Below are positions 52,659 to 62,124 of a DNA stretch of 64,000 nucleotides, one piece after another. A program made the position numbers and the translations under genes. The notes below the pieces were generated by a model that saw only the letters and a list, made by a program, of their open reading frames with translations, did no database searches and was not told where the DNA came from. Source of the stretch: Candidatus Poribacteria bacterium (GTDB taxonomy: Bacteria > Poribacteria > WGA-4E > WGA-3G); the NCBI GenBank assembly GCA_958295945.1, contig OY282386.1, positions 3,652,204 to 3,716,203 of the forward strand, written 5' to 3'. Every line of letters begins with the position of its first letter. Position 1 is the first letter of the stretch.

Positions 52659-53360
52659 ATGAATAAATATGTTTTATCACTTCTGATTCTCTGTTTTCTT
52701 GCAATCTTTGTCATTATGAGTGTAGACACTGCTTTTGCACGAACATTTAATAATGACTTTGAAACAGGAGACCTTACCGATTGGGAGGAGAAAACAGGAG
52801 ATGCATTTGATTTTCAACCCACATGGGGAGATAACCCAACAGCACGTGACCGAGGGCAACCTTCAAAACATCAAGGTGATTGGTGGCTTGGATTAGCTGA
52901 GAAATACCAAGGACCTGATAAAGGAGCAGCACTTGGACAGAATCCAGGTGATCTTGCGGGGAACGGTAACCCCGATTTGCCTCAAGGCACTTTAACCTCT
53001 ATTGAGTTCACAATTGTCGGTGAAACCATGAATTTTCTTATGGGAGGAGGCAATCGTCCCTGGGGAGATGTCAATCCCTGTTGTGTTAACCTCTTGATTA
53101 ATGACAAGGTTGAACGGACAATGACTGGTAGTAACACAGAAACTATGACACGTAGAGAGTGGGATACCTCCGATTTAAAAGGCAAGACTGCTCAGCTAAG
53201 GGTTATTGATAACCATACTGGAGGTTGGGGGCACCCAAACTTTGACGATGTACATCAAGCCGATAGAAACGGAGATAATATACCGTGGGATAGAGTGCTT
53301 GCAGTTGATGCTCGCGGAAAGTTAGCTGTCAGTTGGGCGCAGATGAAAAAGTATTACTAA
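52659..53360 (+). CDS. Secreted beta-sandwich protein, tandem copy 3, with KL-x3-W tail
   Basis: 233 aa; AAGGAG precedes the ATG. The signal peptide ends near DTAFA/RTFNN. Same domain as copies 1 and 2 (FETGDLTDWEEK, GQPSKHQGDWWLG, FLMGGGNRPWG, PCCVNLLIND, GGWGHPNFDD), ending VDARGKLAVSWAQMKKYY. A GGCGCGC hairpin follows. Confidence 0.8.
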   Translation: MNKYVLSLLILCFLAIFVIMSVDTAFARTFNNDFETGDLTDWEEKTGDAFDFQPTWGDNPTARDRGQPSKHQGDWWLGLAEKYQGPDKGAALGQNPGDLAGNGNPDLPQGTLTSIEFTIVGETMNFLMGGGNRPWGDVNPCCVNLLINDKVERTMTGSNTETMTRREWDTSDLKGKTAQLRVIDNHTGGWGHPNFDDVHQADRNGDNIPWDRVLAVDARGKLAVSWAQMKKYY

Positions 53361-53381
53361 ACTGAACTTACACAGTAACAG

Positions 53382-53406
53382 TAGGCGCGCTTTCTAAGCG
53401 CGCCTA
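53382..53406 (+). repeat. GGCGCGC hairpin after the secreted triplet
   Basis: taGGCGCGCtttctaaGCGCGCCta, a 9-bp stem counting the flanking ta/ta. It matches the hairpin at 16698-16718 behind another gene of the same tail class, including the flanking TA bases and a T-rich loop on the coding strand. Confidence 0.65.
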
Positions 53407-53519
53407 AAACCACAATTCTGCTGGATCTTACGCTTTTTAACACATAACAATTGATAAATTTGTGAGAAATACGTTTGTCTAGTAATGTTGATTTATACTC
53501 ACTGCTTCTATAATTTTCG

Positions 53520-53673
53520 TGAGTTTGATAAATAGTGAGGACTTCCACATTTCCTCTCAAAGTCCCCTGATAAGGGACTTTAGGAGGTCAAAAACACCAA
53601 AATAACTATTTTTTAAGCAAATATGCTTGTTCTCTGTTCAATTTTGCATCCATCCAATTAATTATCAAACTCA
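53520..53673. mobile_element. MITE with IS982-type ends, about 154 bp
   Basis: TGAGTTTGATAA at the left and its complement TTATCAAACTCA at the right. The left end (GTGAGTTTGATAAAT) equals the left end of the IS982 remnant at 28211. The interior has an AAAGTCCC/GGGACTTT hairpin (53559-53581). No coding capacity, so it would need an IS982 transposase in trans. Confidence 0.72.
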
Positions 53674-53693
53674 TGTTAATTTGAGATATTACA

Positions 53694-55325
53694 ATGAACA
53701 AAGTTGTTACCTTCCCACTTATTATACTGATATTTGTTTCTATTAACTGTCAGTCCGTTTTTATAGCAGAAACGGTACCAAAAGACACACTTTACAAATA
53801 TAACAAACAGTCAGAATTCATTAAAGAAAAGGCAGCAGCACTTCGGCGACTTTTCATTTACCCTCCACCATATATTCATGATAGAGTTGGCAATCAAAGA
53901 TACGAACGTTGGAATGAGTTTGTTAACAAACAGCACGATGATTTGACAATTGACTCGCTATTGTATCTATACCATACAAGTTCAAAGAAATAGTACAAAG
54001 ACACTCGCTTCAAGCCTTATCACATCAGAAAAAAACAAGACTCATACCTCTTTGGAAGGAAATATTAGAGACACCTGGTGACCTTAGTTATGGGTTTCGT
54101 TGGTTTGCTATATCGGGACTGGAGAGCATACAGACGCAACAATCAAATCATGTTCTCGTGTCCATATTTTCCAACCCAATGACATCGCCTGAAATCCTTT
54201 TAGATATATGTAAAATGTATGAAAAAAAGGAGTTTCACAAGATAGTCTGGAACGAATACTTCAACTTACTAACCATCATGATGAAAGTATTAGACATGCT
54301 GCCTATCAATTAGTTTGGCGCGATAGCAAAGAATCGCGAAATCAGATCTTTCGTCGCATGTTTGCTGATGAATATACTGAAATTGTTAAAAGGGGATTGA
54401 AAGTTTTTAGCGTAAATATAACCACTGAACTTTTTCCTGATGTTTTCAAACTTCTCGATCATCCGGATGTATCTATTCGTGTTCTTGCTGATAATCTGTT
54501 TCAAAACTTCTTTTCAGAGAAACATTCTATAACAAACAAGACTCAGAAGTTTAAACAATTTAGGGATGCATTTGAAAAAAACTTGTGGACATATCAAAAT
54601 GCTCCGCTACTTACTCTGGGATATGCTAAATGTCTTGAAGACAAAGGAGAATATGCTGATGCAGAAAAGGCACTACAATTAGCTCAAGAATCCTATGCAT
54701 CCAACAGTGTTTATAAACATTCAAACCACAATGCAGGCGCAACTATGCTCTTTAGACTAATTCAAATCAGGCGGAAACGTTCAGATATTGTTGGTGCTTT
54801 AGATATACTCAATAGACTCGTCAATGAGTATTCAAAAGAAACCAAAATATTACTTGAAGATTTTCCGCACCCATGGAACAATACAAAACAACGGTTGGCA
54901 AATTAGAACCAACACTTAGGAGAACTTTGGAAAATGTCCCTGTACGTATTATCGTTACCCCAGAAAGTGCGAAATACCAACTCGGTCAAGATCCAAGGTT
55001 CAATGTGTCTATTTTCAACAATAGAAATGTTGAAGTAACACTATACTGTGTTAAACATATAAAGAATGATACATTTCTTCTTCCAGCAAATGTAACTGTA
55101 GGAAGTTTTTTTACTCGATTTTCAAATGAGGACTATACAAAAAATGTCAAAGTGAAAATCCCACCGAAAGAGTCTATTTCATTTGTAGGAATTCTTCATC
55201 GTTATACACCAGGAAAACATCTGATTAACTCTATCTTCAAGGTAAAATGTGAATTGGAAAATGGTAGACTGTGGTATGGAGAGATATACGGCAATTCTGT
55301 AACAGTGAATATTCAAGCAGAATGA
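53694..55325 (+). pseudogene. Decayed secreted alpha-helical-repeat protein (three frameshifts)
   Basis: A signal peptide (MNKVVTFPLIILIFVSI) opens the first frame, which ends at a stop at 53993. Sensible coding continues in a second frame (FKEIVQRHSLQAL, SLIPLW-like KEILETPGDLSYGFRWFAIS) to about 54240, in a third (LERILQLTNHHDESIRHAAYQL ... AEKALQLAQESYASNS) to 54906, and again in the first (RIIVTPESAKYQLGQDPRF ... GEIYGNSVTVNIQAE) to 55325. Each switch can be explained by a small indel near 53980, 54240 and 54890. The middle has HEAT- or TPR-like helices, the end an Ig-like domain. Not functional as one protein. Confidence 0.75.
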
Positions 55326-55352
55326 TTTATTAATTCTTGGTTGATTTGTCAA

Positions 55353-56300
55353 TTATATCTGTTCCAATCCCGCTCTTTCCCGAAACTTATTATACGTTTT
55401 CAATATTCCTTCCTCCATCGTATATTCAGGTGTAAATCCCATCTCATCAGCAATAGCAGATGCGTCATAATCCCACGAAATACCGAATACACCCGGTTCC
55501 AATGTAATTTGTGCATCAGGCACTAACGATTTCAGATATGCGACACCCTCTTTGACGGGACGAATTCCACCTTTAACATTGAAAACACGCGTCTTAGTTG
55601 TCGGGCATGTGCATGCCATGGCGATTGAACTTGAGACATCTTCAACATACTGCCAATCCACAGAGTCATCACCAAACGGACATACATGAGGTTTACCCAT
55701 CGCAACGTCTTCAATCATCTTTGTCGTGAATGAACTCATACCTCGTGTCCTACCAACTCCGTAAACCGCAGTAAACCGAAGTCCGATTGAATCAACGTCG
55801 TAAACATCAAAATAATGCATCGCATATCTCTCGTTAAGTGATTTGCATGCTCCATAGATAAACTTTGGATAGTGCGGTGCATCGTTGAGTATCTGTTGGT
55901 GGTTGTAATCTTCAGGAGAACCGAAAACAGCAACACTACTTGCCCACACAACACGTTTTATATCAAATAAACGTGCAGCTTCTAATATATTAATTGTGCC
56001 TTCGCACACTATTTTTAATGCTTGGGGAGGATTCGCATTGCAAGCTGGCACTTGCCACGATGCGAGGTGAATTATACGATCAATCTCGTGTTCCTGCAAT
56101 GTACGTAAGACATGCGGTAGGTCTGTTATGTCTCCTTGAACAAAAGTTAGACCTTCAATTTGTACATCTGTGAGTACCATTTTGGGAATGGTTAGGTCAT
56201 AAGCAAAATCGTAGACGACCACTTTTTCACCAGCGGTTAAAAGATCCCGAATTACATAACTACCGATGCAGCCCATACCACCGGTGAGTAGATATGCCAT
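55353..56300 (-). CDS. NAD-dependent epimerase/dehydratase (SDR family)
   Basis: Extended short-chain dehydrogenase of 315 aa acting on a nucleotide sugar or similar. The N-terminal NAD motif is TGGMGCIGS (canonical TGxxGxxG), the catalytic Ser region is WASSVAVFG and Tyr-x-x-x-Lys is YGACK near residue 149. GDITD and LAS-x-Q are typical. GGAG precedes the ATG. It lies 53 bases after the Rieske gene on the same strand, so they may be co-transcribed. Substrate not determinable. Confidence 0.88.
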   Translation of the reverse strand: MAYLLTGGMGCIGSYVIRDLLTAGEKVVVYDFAYDLTIPKMVLTDVQIEGLTFVQGDITDLPHVLRTLQEHEIDRIIHLASWQVPACNANPPQALKIVCEGTINILEAARLFDIKRVVWASSVAVFGSPEDYNHQQILNDAPHYPKFIYGACKSLNERYAMHYFDVYDVDSIGLRFTAVYGVGRTRGMSSFTTKMIEDVAMGKPHVCPFGDDSVDWQYVEDVSSSIAMACTCPTTKTRVFNVKGGIRPVKEGVAYLKSLVPDAQITLEPGVFGISWDYDASAIADEMGFTPEYTMEEGILKTYNKFRERAGLEQI

Positions 56301-56353
56301 ACAAAATACTCCATAATAATGTTGTGATACTGTTATCTATCTGTTATCATTTT

Positions 56354-56689
56354 TCACTCAGGTTTGTCCATATTCATCGGTTCATCCACATTCACAAGGA
56401 TATCATCACCCTCAATTTTCACAGGATAAATGGGAAGTTTCTCCTCACCTGGCCAAACACATTCACCTGTCTTAACATCAAACTCCCACATGTGCATCGG
56501 ACAAGTGACACAGTTTTTGTCAATGAAACCGTAAGTCAATATCCCACCAAGATGTGGACAAATATTGTTCATGGCGAAAAATTCACCTTCAACATTATAA
56601 ATACCGACTAAAACACCTTCAACTTTGACACCGATACATCTACCGGGTTGTATCTGTTCGGTTGTCGCAGCTTTTACAAATTGTGACAT
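56354..56689 (-). CDS. Rieske [2Fe-2S] ferredoxin-type protein
   Basis: Small Rieske protein (111 aa) with both cluster motifs, CPHLGG and CPMHMWEFD, in the spacing of ferredoxins of ring-hydroxylating oxygenases or NirD-like proteins. No membrane anchor, so it is a soluble electron carrier. GGAG precedes the ATG. No oxygenase or reductase partner is adjacent; the epimerase gene follows. Confidence 0.92.
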   Translation of the reverse strand: MSQFVKAATTEQIQPGRCIGVKVEGVLVGIYNVEGEFFAMNNICPHLGGILTYGFIDKNCVTCPMHMWEFDVKTGECVWPGEEKLPIYPVKIEGDDILVNVDEPMNMDKPE

Positions 56690-56771
56690 ATCTGTTCATA
56701 CTCCAATCGTTGTAATATATGAATCGAGTTAAACGATCCTTTTCATTCTATATTTTCAACACAGATAGACA

Positions 56772-58373
56772 TTATCGTGATATGACTTTACCCTCTCCGC
56801 GTGGGTCAGTACCACCATCTTGACATATTCCTTCATCCCAAAGACAAATAGCATGCCCTGGTCCTCCAATTCCACCACTTGCTGAAATATCATGCCCAAG
56901 TTTTCGTAACCCTTCAAGTGTTTCTTCACCAGCACGAGATTCCACTTGAATAGGTTCAGCACCATCACAGTGAAAACGCGGAGCGTCTAACGCAGCTTGT
57001 GCACTAACCTGCATATCCATCAGATTAATACTGATATTAAGTTGATTATTCGGAATTGTTCGTCCACCGGGTATTCCATAAGTTGCAAAAGGCATCCCGT
57101 CCAAAGTTGCAAGGCAAGGCCCCATGTTGTGGAGTGGACGTTTTCCGGGACCGATAGAGTTTGCCAAGCCAGGTCTCGGATCAAAACGACCTACACCGTG
57201 TCCAAATAGCAATCCTGTCCCTGGCACCGTTACCATTGAACCGAAACCACCACCGTGTGTCTGCGTCAACGATACCATATTCCCTTCCGCATCAGAAGTA
57301 GAGATATGACTTGTGCAACTCATCGGTTCATAATAGACCACTTCACCGGGTTGTGGGGATTCAAGTCCTGACCTCAATTGTTCACTGAGTTTCGCTGTGA
57401 AACTATCAGACAACTCTTCATCTATGTCAATATCAACGAAAGCAGGATCCCCAAAACGACGAAGCCTTTCAACCCAACATATTTTCATTGCTTCGGCACA
57501 GAGGTGAAACCTTTCTGTGAGAGTCATTCCAGCAACGTCATATCCTTCCACCAAACGAAGCATCTGCAAAGTGGTTAGTCCACCTGCACCGAGCGGCGAG
57601 GTATAGACAGAATACTCACGATACTGGATTTTGTAAGGATCTGTAATAAAGGGACGGTAATTCTTCAGGTCATGATATGTCAAACACCCACCTAATTCCT
57701 GAATATGGTTGGCGATTATTTCTGCGATATGTCCTTCGTAAAATGCTTCGTGTCCACCTTCAGCGACTGCTTCCAAGGTCCTTGCAAGGTCAGGATTCGT
57801 GAGTACTTCACCTTTTTTAGGCGGTGTGCCATTTTTAAGGAACACACATGCTGTTTCAGGAAACTCTTTCTTCCATCGTTCAGCATTTCCTGCAATCCCA
57901 CCACGATTAGCACCGTTGGGTGCGTATCCATAACGGGCAGAATTGATAGCCGGGCGTATCACATCCGAAAGTGGAAGACTGCCATACGCATTCGATGCTA
58001 AACAGAGACCTGCAACAACGCCTGGCACTCCAATAGATAGCGGTCCGTGAACATTTACACGACCCGGAACACGGTATCCAGCAACTGCATCGGGTGCATC
58101 CTCAATTGTGAACATATCTTCGGAAGCGGAGGAAGGTGCAACACTGTTGTAATCAATCGCTACAACATTTTGTGTTTTCTTACGATAGATAAGCATACAG
58201 CCGCCATAACCTGCAATACCGTTTTGCGCAGGTTCAACAACTCCTTCAGCAAACGCAGCAGCCACAGCAGCGTCAACTGCATTACCACCCGCAACCAACA
58301 TGTCAAATCCTGCCTTTGCAGTGCGAGGATGGGGTCCGACTACAGTCCCATATTTCCTTTTGTGTGTATTCAC
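56772..58373 (-). CDS. ggt: Gamma-glutamyltransferase family protein
   Basis: N-terminal nucleophile hydrolase of 533 aa. The self-processing and catalytic Thr is in the CTSHISTSDAEGNMVSLTQT segment near residue 352, followed by GGGFGSMVTVPGTG, RPLHNMGP, YGIPGGRTIPNNQ and a C-terminal GGPGHAICLWDEG and DPRGEG. The N-terminus starts directly with GTVVGPHPRTAKAG and has no signal peptide, unlike E. coli Ggt, so it may act in the cytoplasm. GTG start at 58373 with AAAGGAA upstream. Monocistronic. Confidence 0.9.
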   Translation of the reverse strand: MNTHKRKYGTVVGPHPRTAKAGFDMLVAGGNAVDAAVAAAFAEGVVEPAQNGIAGYGGCMLIYRKKTQNVVAIDYNSVAPSSASEDMFTIEDAPDAVAGYRVPGRVNVHGPLSIGVPGVVAGLCLASNAYGSLPLSDVIRPAINSARYGYAPNGANRGGIAGNAERWKKEFPETACVFLKNGTPPKKGEVLTNPDLARTLEAVAEGGHEAFYEGHIAEIIANHIQELGGCLTYHDLKNYRPFITDPYKIQYREYSVYTSPLGAGGLTTLQMLRLVEGYDVAGMTLTERFHLCAEAMKICWVERLRRFGDPAFVDIDIDEELSDSFTAKLSEQLRSGLESPQPGEVVYYEPMSCTSHISTSDAEGNMVSLTQTHGGGFGSMVTVPGTGLLFGHGVGRFDPRPGLANSIGPGKRPLHNMGPCLATLDGMPFATYGIPGGRTIPNNQLNISINLMDMQVSAQAALDAPRFHCDGAEPIQVESRAGEETLEGLRKLGHDISASGGIGGPGHAICLWDEGICQDGGTDPRGEGKVISR

Positions 58374-58467
58374 GCTCTATTCCTTTGTAGATGGATAATG
58401 CAAGGTATTTTAAAGTGTTTTCATTGAATTGTCAAGTTTTTCTGGTAAGGATAGTATAGGAATAGTG

Positions 58468-58495
58468 TTGACAAATAACCATACTTTTATATAAT
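58468..58495 (+). promoter_or_regulatory. Consensus sigma-70 promoter
   Basis: TTGACA (58468-58473), 16 bases, TATAAT (58490-58495), both hexamers perfect. It gives a leader of about 115 bases before the pilin-like fragment at 58620. Confidence 0.75.
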
Positions 58496-58619
58496 TGAAT
58501 GCGTATAAACCTGCGACTATAATCTACATTCAAAAAATAACTCTACCGATATTTAATCAGATATTGATGGTTATCAAACTAACTTATACCATCAAAAACA
58601 ATAAACTGAGAGGAAAATA

Positions 58620-58907
58620 ATGGATTCAAATGCACAACAACAGAATGAAACTCAGAATGTTGAACATGAAAAAAGAAACATCAACTTATGTACTCAAAAC
58701 TTGAAAACCATCGGAAAAGCAGTTCAGTCGTATCTTAACGACAACGATGATTACCCTGAGTGGTTATCCGATCTCCACTCCAAATATCTCCAAGATACAA
58801 GCAACCTGATCTGTCCTGCTGATAAAGAGAATGGACAGGTATTTCATTCATTCAATGAAGATAAAAATAGATCTATCAGTTATGACTACCAGTTTCAGGT
58901 TGTGTAA
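58620..58907 (+). pseudogene. Type II secretion/pseudopilin-like C-terminal domain, cut off by a repeat
   Basis: 95 codons with GAGAGG upstream. CTQNLKTIGKAVQSYLNDNDDYPEWL ... YLQDTSNLICPADKENGQ follows the pattern of the soluble domain of pseudopilin-like proteins (C-x-NLK-x-IG-x-A-x-x-Y-x-x-DN-x-x-YP ... CPSD), but without the N-terminal membrane helix. The natural C-terminus is lost: the frame enters the dispersed repeat at 58899 and stops. It is behind a perfect promoter, so it is probably still expressed. Confidence 0.6.
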
Positions 58908-59236
58908 AGATTTTGTCACTAACTTCTCACCAACCATTGTAGGGGCGGGTCTCTGTGCCCGCCCTTTGCATTACAGGACAAGGAATGGCGGGGCACAGAG
59001 ACCCGGGGAATCATGGCGGATACCAAACGCGTATTCGTCTAAGCGCATTCATACCCGACAAATGCCACACGGGGAATGCCTCAATGGCATTCATACCGTT
59101 GATTTGGCGCATTTGGCGTTGATTTGGGGGAACGCCTACAGGCGTTCATACCGTTGATTACTTGATTTGGCCCTACAATAGATTACAGGTTTTTCACTTG
59201 AATTGACGCTAAGGTGCCAAAAACTTTACACACCCC
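58899..59236. mobile_element. MITE-like element, about 338 bp, adjacent to the ISKra4-type IS
   Basis: The left end ggttgtgtaaagattttgtca and right end TGCCAAAAACTTTACACACC (59215 onward) form imperfect inverted repeats of the ISKra4-type class. The first 66 bp match 21550-21617. The interior contains several palindromes with GCATTCATACCG-type words. No coding capacity. Confidence 0.6.
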
Positions 59237-59243
59237 ACCTATA

Positions 59244-60702
59244 GGGTGTGTAAAGTTTTTGGCATGAACATCATGCTGCTTTTGTATTTGGATACCAATA
59301 TCTGTCCCAAGCCTTATTCTTTGACAAACATCTCCACTTTAGCACAGCATTGATGCCCGGTTTCTCCCATCTCATAGCTGCTTGTGGACACCTTTCTCCG
59401 ACAACATGTTTACATGCACTTTCAATCACACCACTTCCAATCATATACCCTTTTTCTCTAAACGCTTTGGACTGCATGCGGTTTGCATGTTTTTCAAAAT
59501 ATCTCGCTTCTCTTTCTAAACTCTCTGACACTTCTGGGTGCTGTGTGGCTAAGGCACGAATGCTTGAGGCAACTTCTGCGATGTTCCCATCATGCAGAAA
59601 ACATTCTGTTTCTTTTATCCACGCTTCAAACAACTCCGTTTCTGTCTCTTCAAAAACAAGTTTAGCAACATCGGACAGATGAGATACGGCGTGTGGATAA
59701 TCCACAATCTGAACAGCATTAGGAAAGTCCTCTGGACAAAGGTTCCAAATCCACGCAGCACCATCTCCGATAAGGACAATCACTTGTGTATTTATATCTT
59801 TTTGATAGATGCCACTTTTTAGTGCTAACTCGGACAACTTCTTACCAAAAGCGGCGGCATTTTGACGACCCGCAACATACCGAATACTTTCTGTTCTCAC
59901 ACTCGGGGTCCCACCCGAAACAGGTTGTGGATAATCTCTGTAAATACACCCACTTTCACCTCTTTCCACCCACCCGGAGAGTTCGTGTGGCACCCATCGC
60001 AACTCACATACCAACGCTGATTTTCCTTAAGTTCTTGAGCCTCTACTTGTTCACGGACATCCAAATCTTCTGCCCACGGACACACACTTTGATGAAGTCT
60101 CGTGTGACTCACTTCTATACCTTGATGAGACAACTCCTCTGATGCTTCCCTATAGTCAAGCCGCGCAGACAAACGACACATCGCTTCAGCGACACGATGC
60201 GTGTATTGATCCGATAACTTCTGTTTGACTTCCCACGGGGCATGCCTATGTCCGTGTTCACAGCAATACACCCAACGCCTTGGACTTATTTTGCCACAAA
60301 GAGTTGTTAGATGTTTCGCACGCTTGCGTAATGGACGGCAAGGTGCTGGACACTCTGGACATTCAACAGGTTCACTCTCTTTCTTACCTGCCTTTTTAGA
60401 GACACACATTTCTAAAAACTTTTGTTCAAGAGAACGGAATGCTTCGAAAACACGAACTTCAACATCATCTAAAGATAAACTCTCGTCAACATTGATGTCT
60501 CCATAGAGATCGTTTACTTCTTTGACAATCTTTCTAAAATCATCTTCGCAATCGTTGCTTTCATGAACACTTAATGATGGACTTGACATTGGTATCCTCT
60601 CCTAAAATTGTGATTTAATTTATTAGGTTAGGATACCATGTGTATACATACAAAACAAGAACTCCATTCAAGGCAATTTCATGCCAAAAACTTTACACAC
60701 CC
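59244..60702 (-). mobile_element. ISKra4-type insertion sequence, about 1459 bp
   Basis: Perfect 25-bp terminal inverted repeats (59244-59268 and 60678-60702) beginning GGGTGTGTAAAGTTTTTGGC. Two overlapping transposase frames are on the minus strand. No convincing target duplication is seen; only seven bases separate it from the inverted end of the neighbouring MITE. Confidence 0.85.
59271..60589 (-). pseudogene. ISKra4-family transposase in two frames
   Basis: The N-terminal part (60589 to about 59907) has zinc-finger-like cysteines (CPECPAPCRPL, YCCEHGHRH) and ends in VKVGVFTEI. The C-terminal part continues in the -1 frame (RTESIRYVAGRQNAAAFGKKL, VIVLIGDGAAWIWNL with catalytic-type Asp, YMIGSGVIESACKHVVGERC with Glu, MRWEKPGINAVLKWRCL) to the stop at 59271. 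The two frames overlap by 118 bases and join naturally near 59905 (GPRV/RTES). A -1 shift is needed. It is either decay or programmed, but no classical slippery heptamer is obvious. Confidence 0.8.
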
Positions 60703-60951
60703 CTTTCTGCGTAAAACGTTTGAATTATATTTAGATTTATGGTAAAGTTTTGACAGATGTTTTAAGACTTGTGAAAACAATAACAGATTCCGTTGATCTT
60801 GTCAAGTTTAGAAATATTCTCAAATTGTCCTTTCCAAGGCAATAGATTTCGAATTTAATAAACATATTAATAAACATAGTCCAACTGACAGAAGCACAAA
60901 CAAGAATCTTATACCTACTCCGTTAGTTTATACACAGAAAGGAGTTTAAGC

Positions 60952-62001
60952 ATGGAACTCGGTTTTTTCACAATGCCTTTGCATCCTCCCGGCAGCGACA
61001 CTACGAAAACATTAGACGATGACCTTGAACAGGTGGTAACGTTAGACACGTTAGGCTACAAAGAGGCTTATATTGGTGAACACTTTACATTTACATGGGA
61101 AAATATTCCGTCTCCTGACCTTTTTATCGCCAAAGCACTTGCGATGACAGAGAACATCATTTTTGGTACCGGTATAACGTGTATGCCGATACATAATCCG
61201 GCAGTTGTTGCACATCGTATCGCGCAGTTAGATCATCTTGCGCACGGACGTTTCCATTGGGGGGGGGTTGGATCCAGTTCCACACCGAGCGATGCGGAAA
61301 TGTTCATGGCATCTGCTGACAGACGGAAGGCAACTCGGGAAGGAATTGATGCTGTTCTCAAATTTGGACGAATCCTGAACCCGGTCATTATAAAAGTGAT
61401 TCATGGGAATTTAAAATCCCCGAAGGCCATCCAGACATCGTGAGCATTCACATGAAGCCGTATCAGAAACCGCATCCACCGATTGCACTGGCTGGGTCGT
61501 CAATGAAATCCGATACGCTTATTTTTGCGGGTGAACGCGGCTGGATCCCGATGAGTATCAATCTGGCACCTGTTTCTGTGATAAAAACGCATTGGGATGC
61601 GGTTGAAGAGGGGGCTGCGAAAACAGGACTTTCTCCATCTCGATCCACATGGCGCATTGCCCGCGAGGTATACGTTGCAGATACCGATGAGCAGGCACGA
61701 AAAGAGGCAATTGAAGGCACACTCGGACGCGATTTTAGAGATTATTGGTTTAGACTCTTTGGATGGGAGAAATTTAAGATGAACCCAGATATTCCTGACA
61801 TAGAAACGTGTTTGGAGAACTTATTAGACACGTTATGGATTGTTGGTAGTCCTGACCATGTTGCGAATCGCTTGCGTAAACTCTATGAAGAAGTTGGTGG
61901 GTTCGGTGTGTTGCTGGCAATGGGACCCTAAGGAGCAGTGGACGCATTCAATGGAACTTCTAAAAAATGAAGTGATGCCGCAATTGGCGGATTTGACGTA
62001 A
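60952..62001 (+). pseudogene. LLM-class flavin-dependent oxidoreductase with two frameshifts
   Basis: Bacterial luciferase-like monooxygenase (F420/FMN TIM barrel). AAAGGAG precedes the ATG. The first frame (LGFFTMPLHPPG, EAYIGEHFTFTWENIPSPDLF, IAQLDHLAHGRFHWGGVG) is right until about 61385. Homology then shifts (GHYKSDSWEFKIPEGHPDIV) into the frame read to 61931 (KPYQKPHPPIALAGSS, WIVGSPDHVANRLRKLYEE). It shifts again near 61927 so that EQWTHSMELLKNEVMPQLADL ends at 62001. A few codons are also missing at the first junction. The protein is not expected to be made whole. Confidence 0.82.
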
Positions 62002-62124
62002 TCGTTTCGTGAAGAGATAACGAATTTGTTGGGAAGACTAAAGAAGTGTCAGAGTAGTGGCTTGCGGACCGAGACCGGATAGTGAATTGCTCAAAGCATT
62101 CTGCTTATGTCCTTAGTCGAATTA

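Noticed and set aside
59237-59243. Target-site duplication for the ISKra4-type element
   Set aside because: The seven bases left of the IS (acctata) do not match the right flank (ctttctg); no duplication can be claimed.
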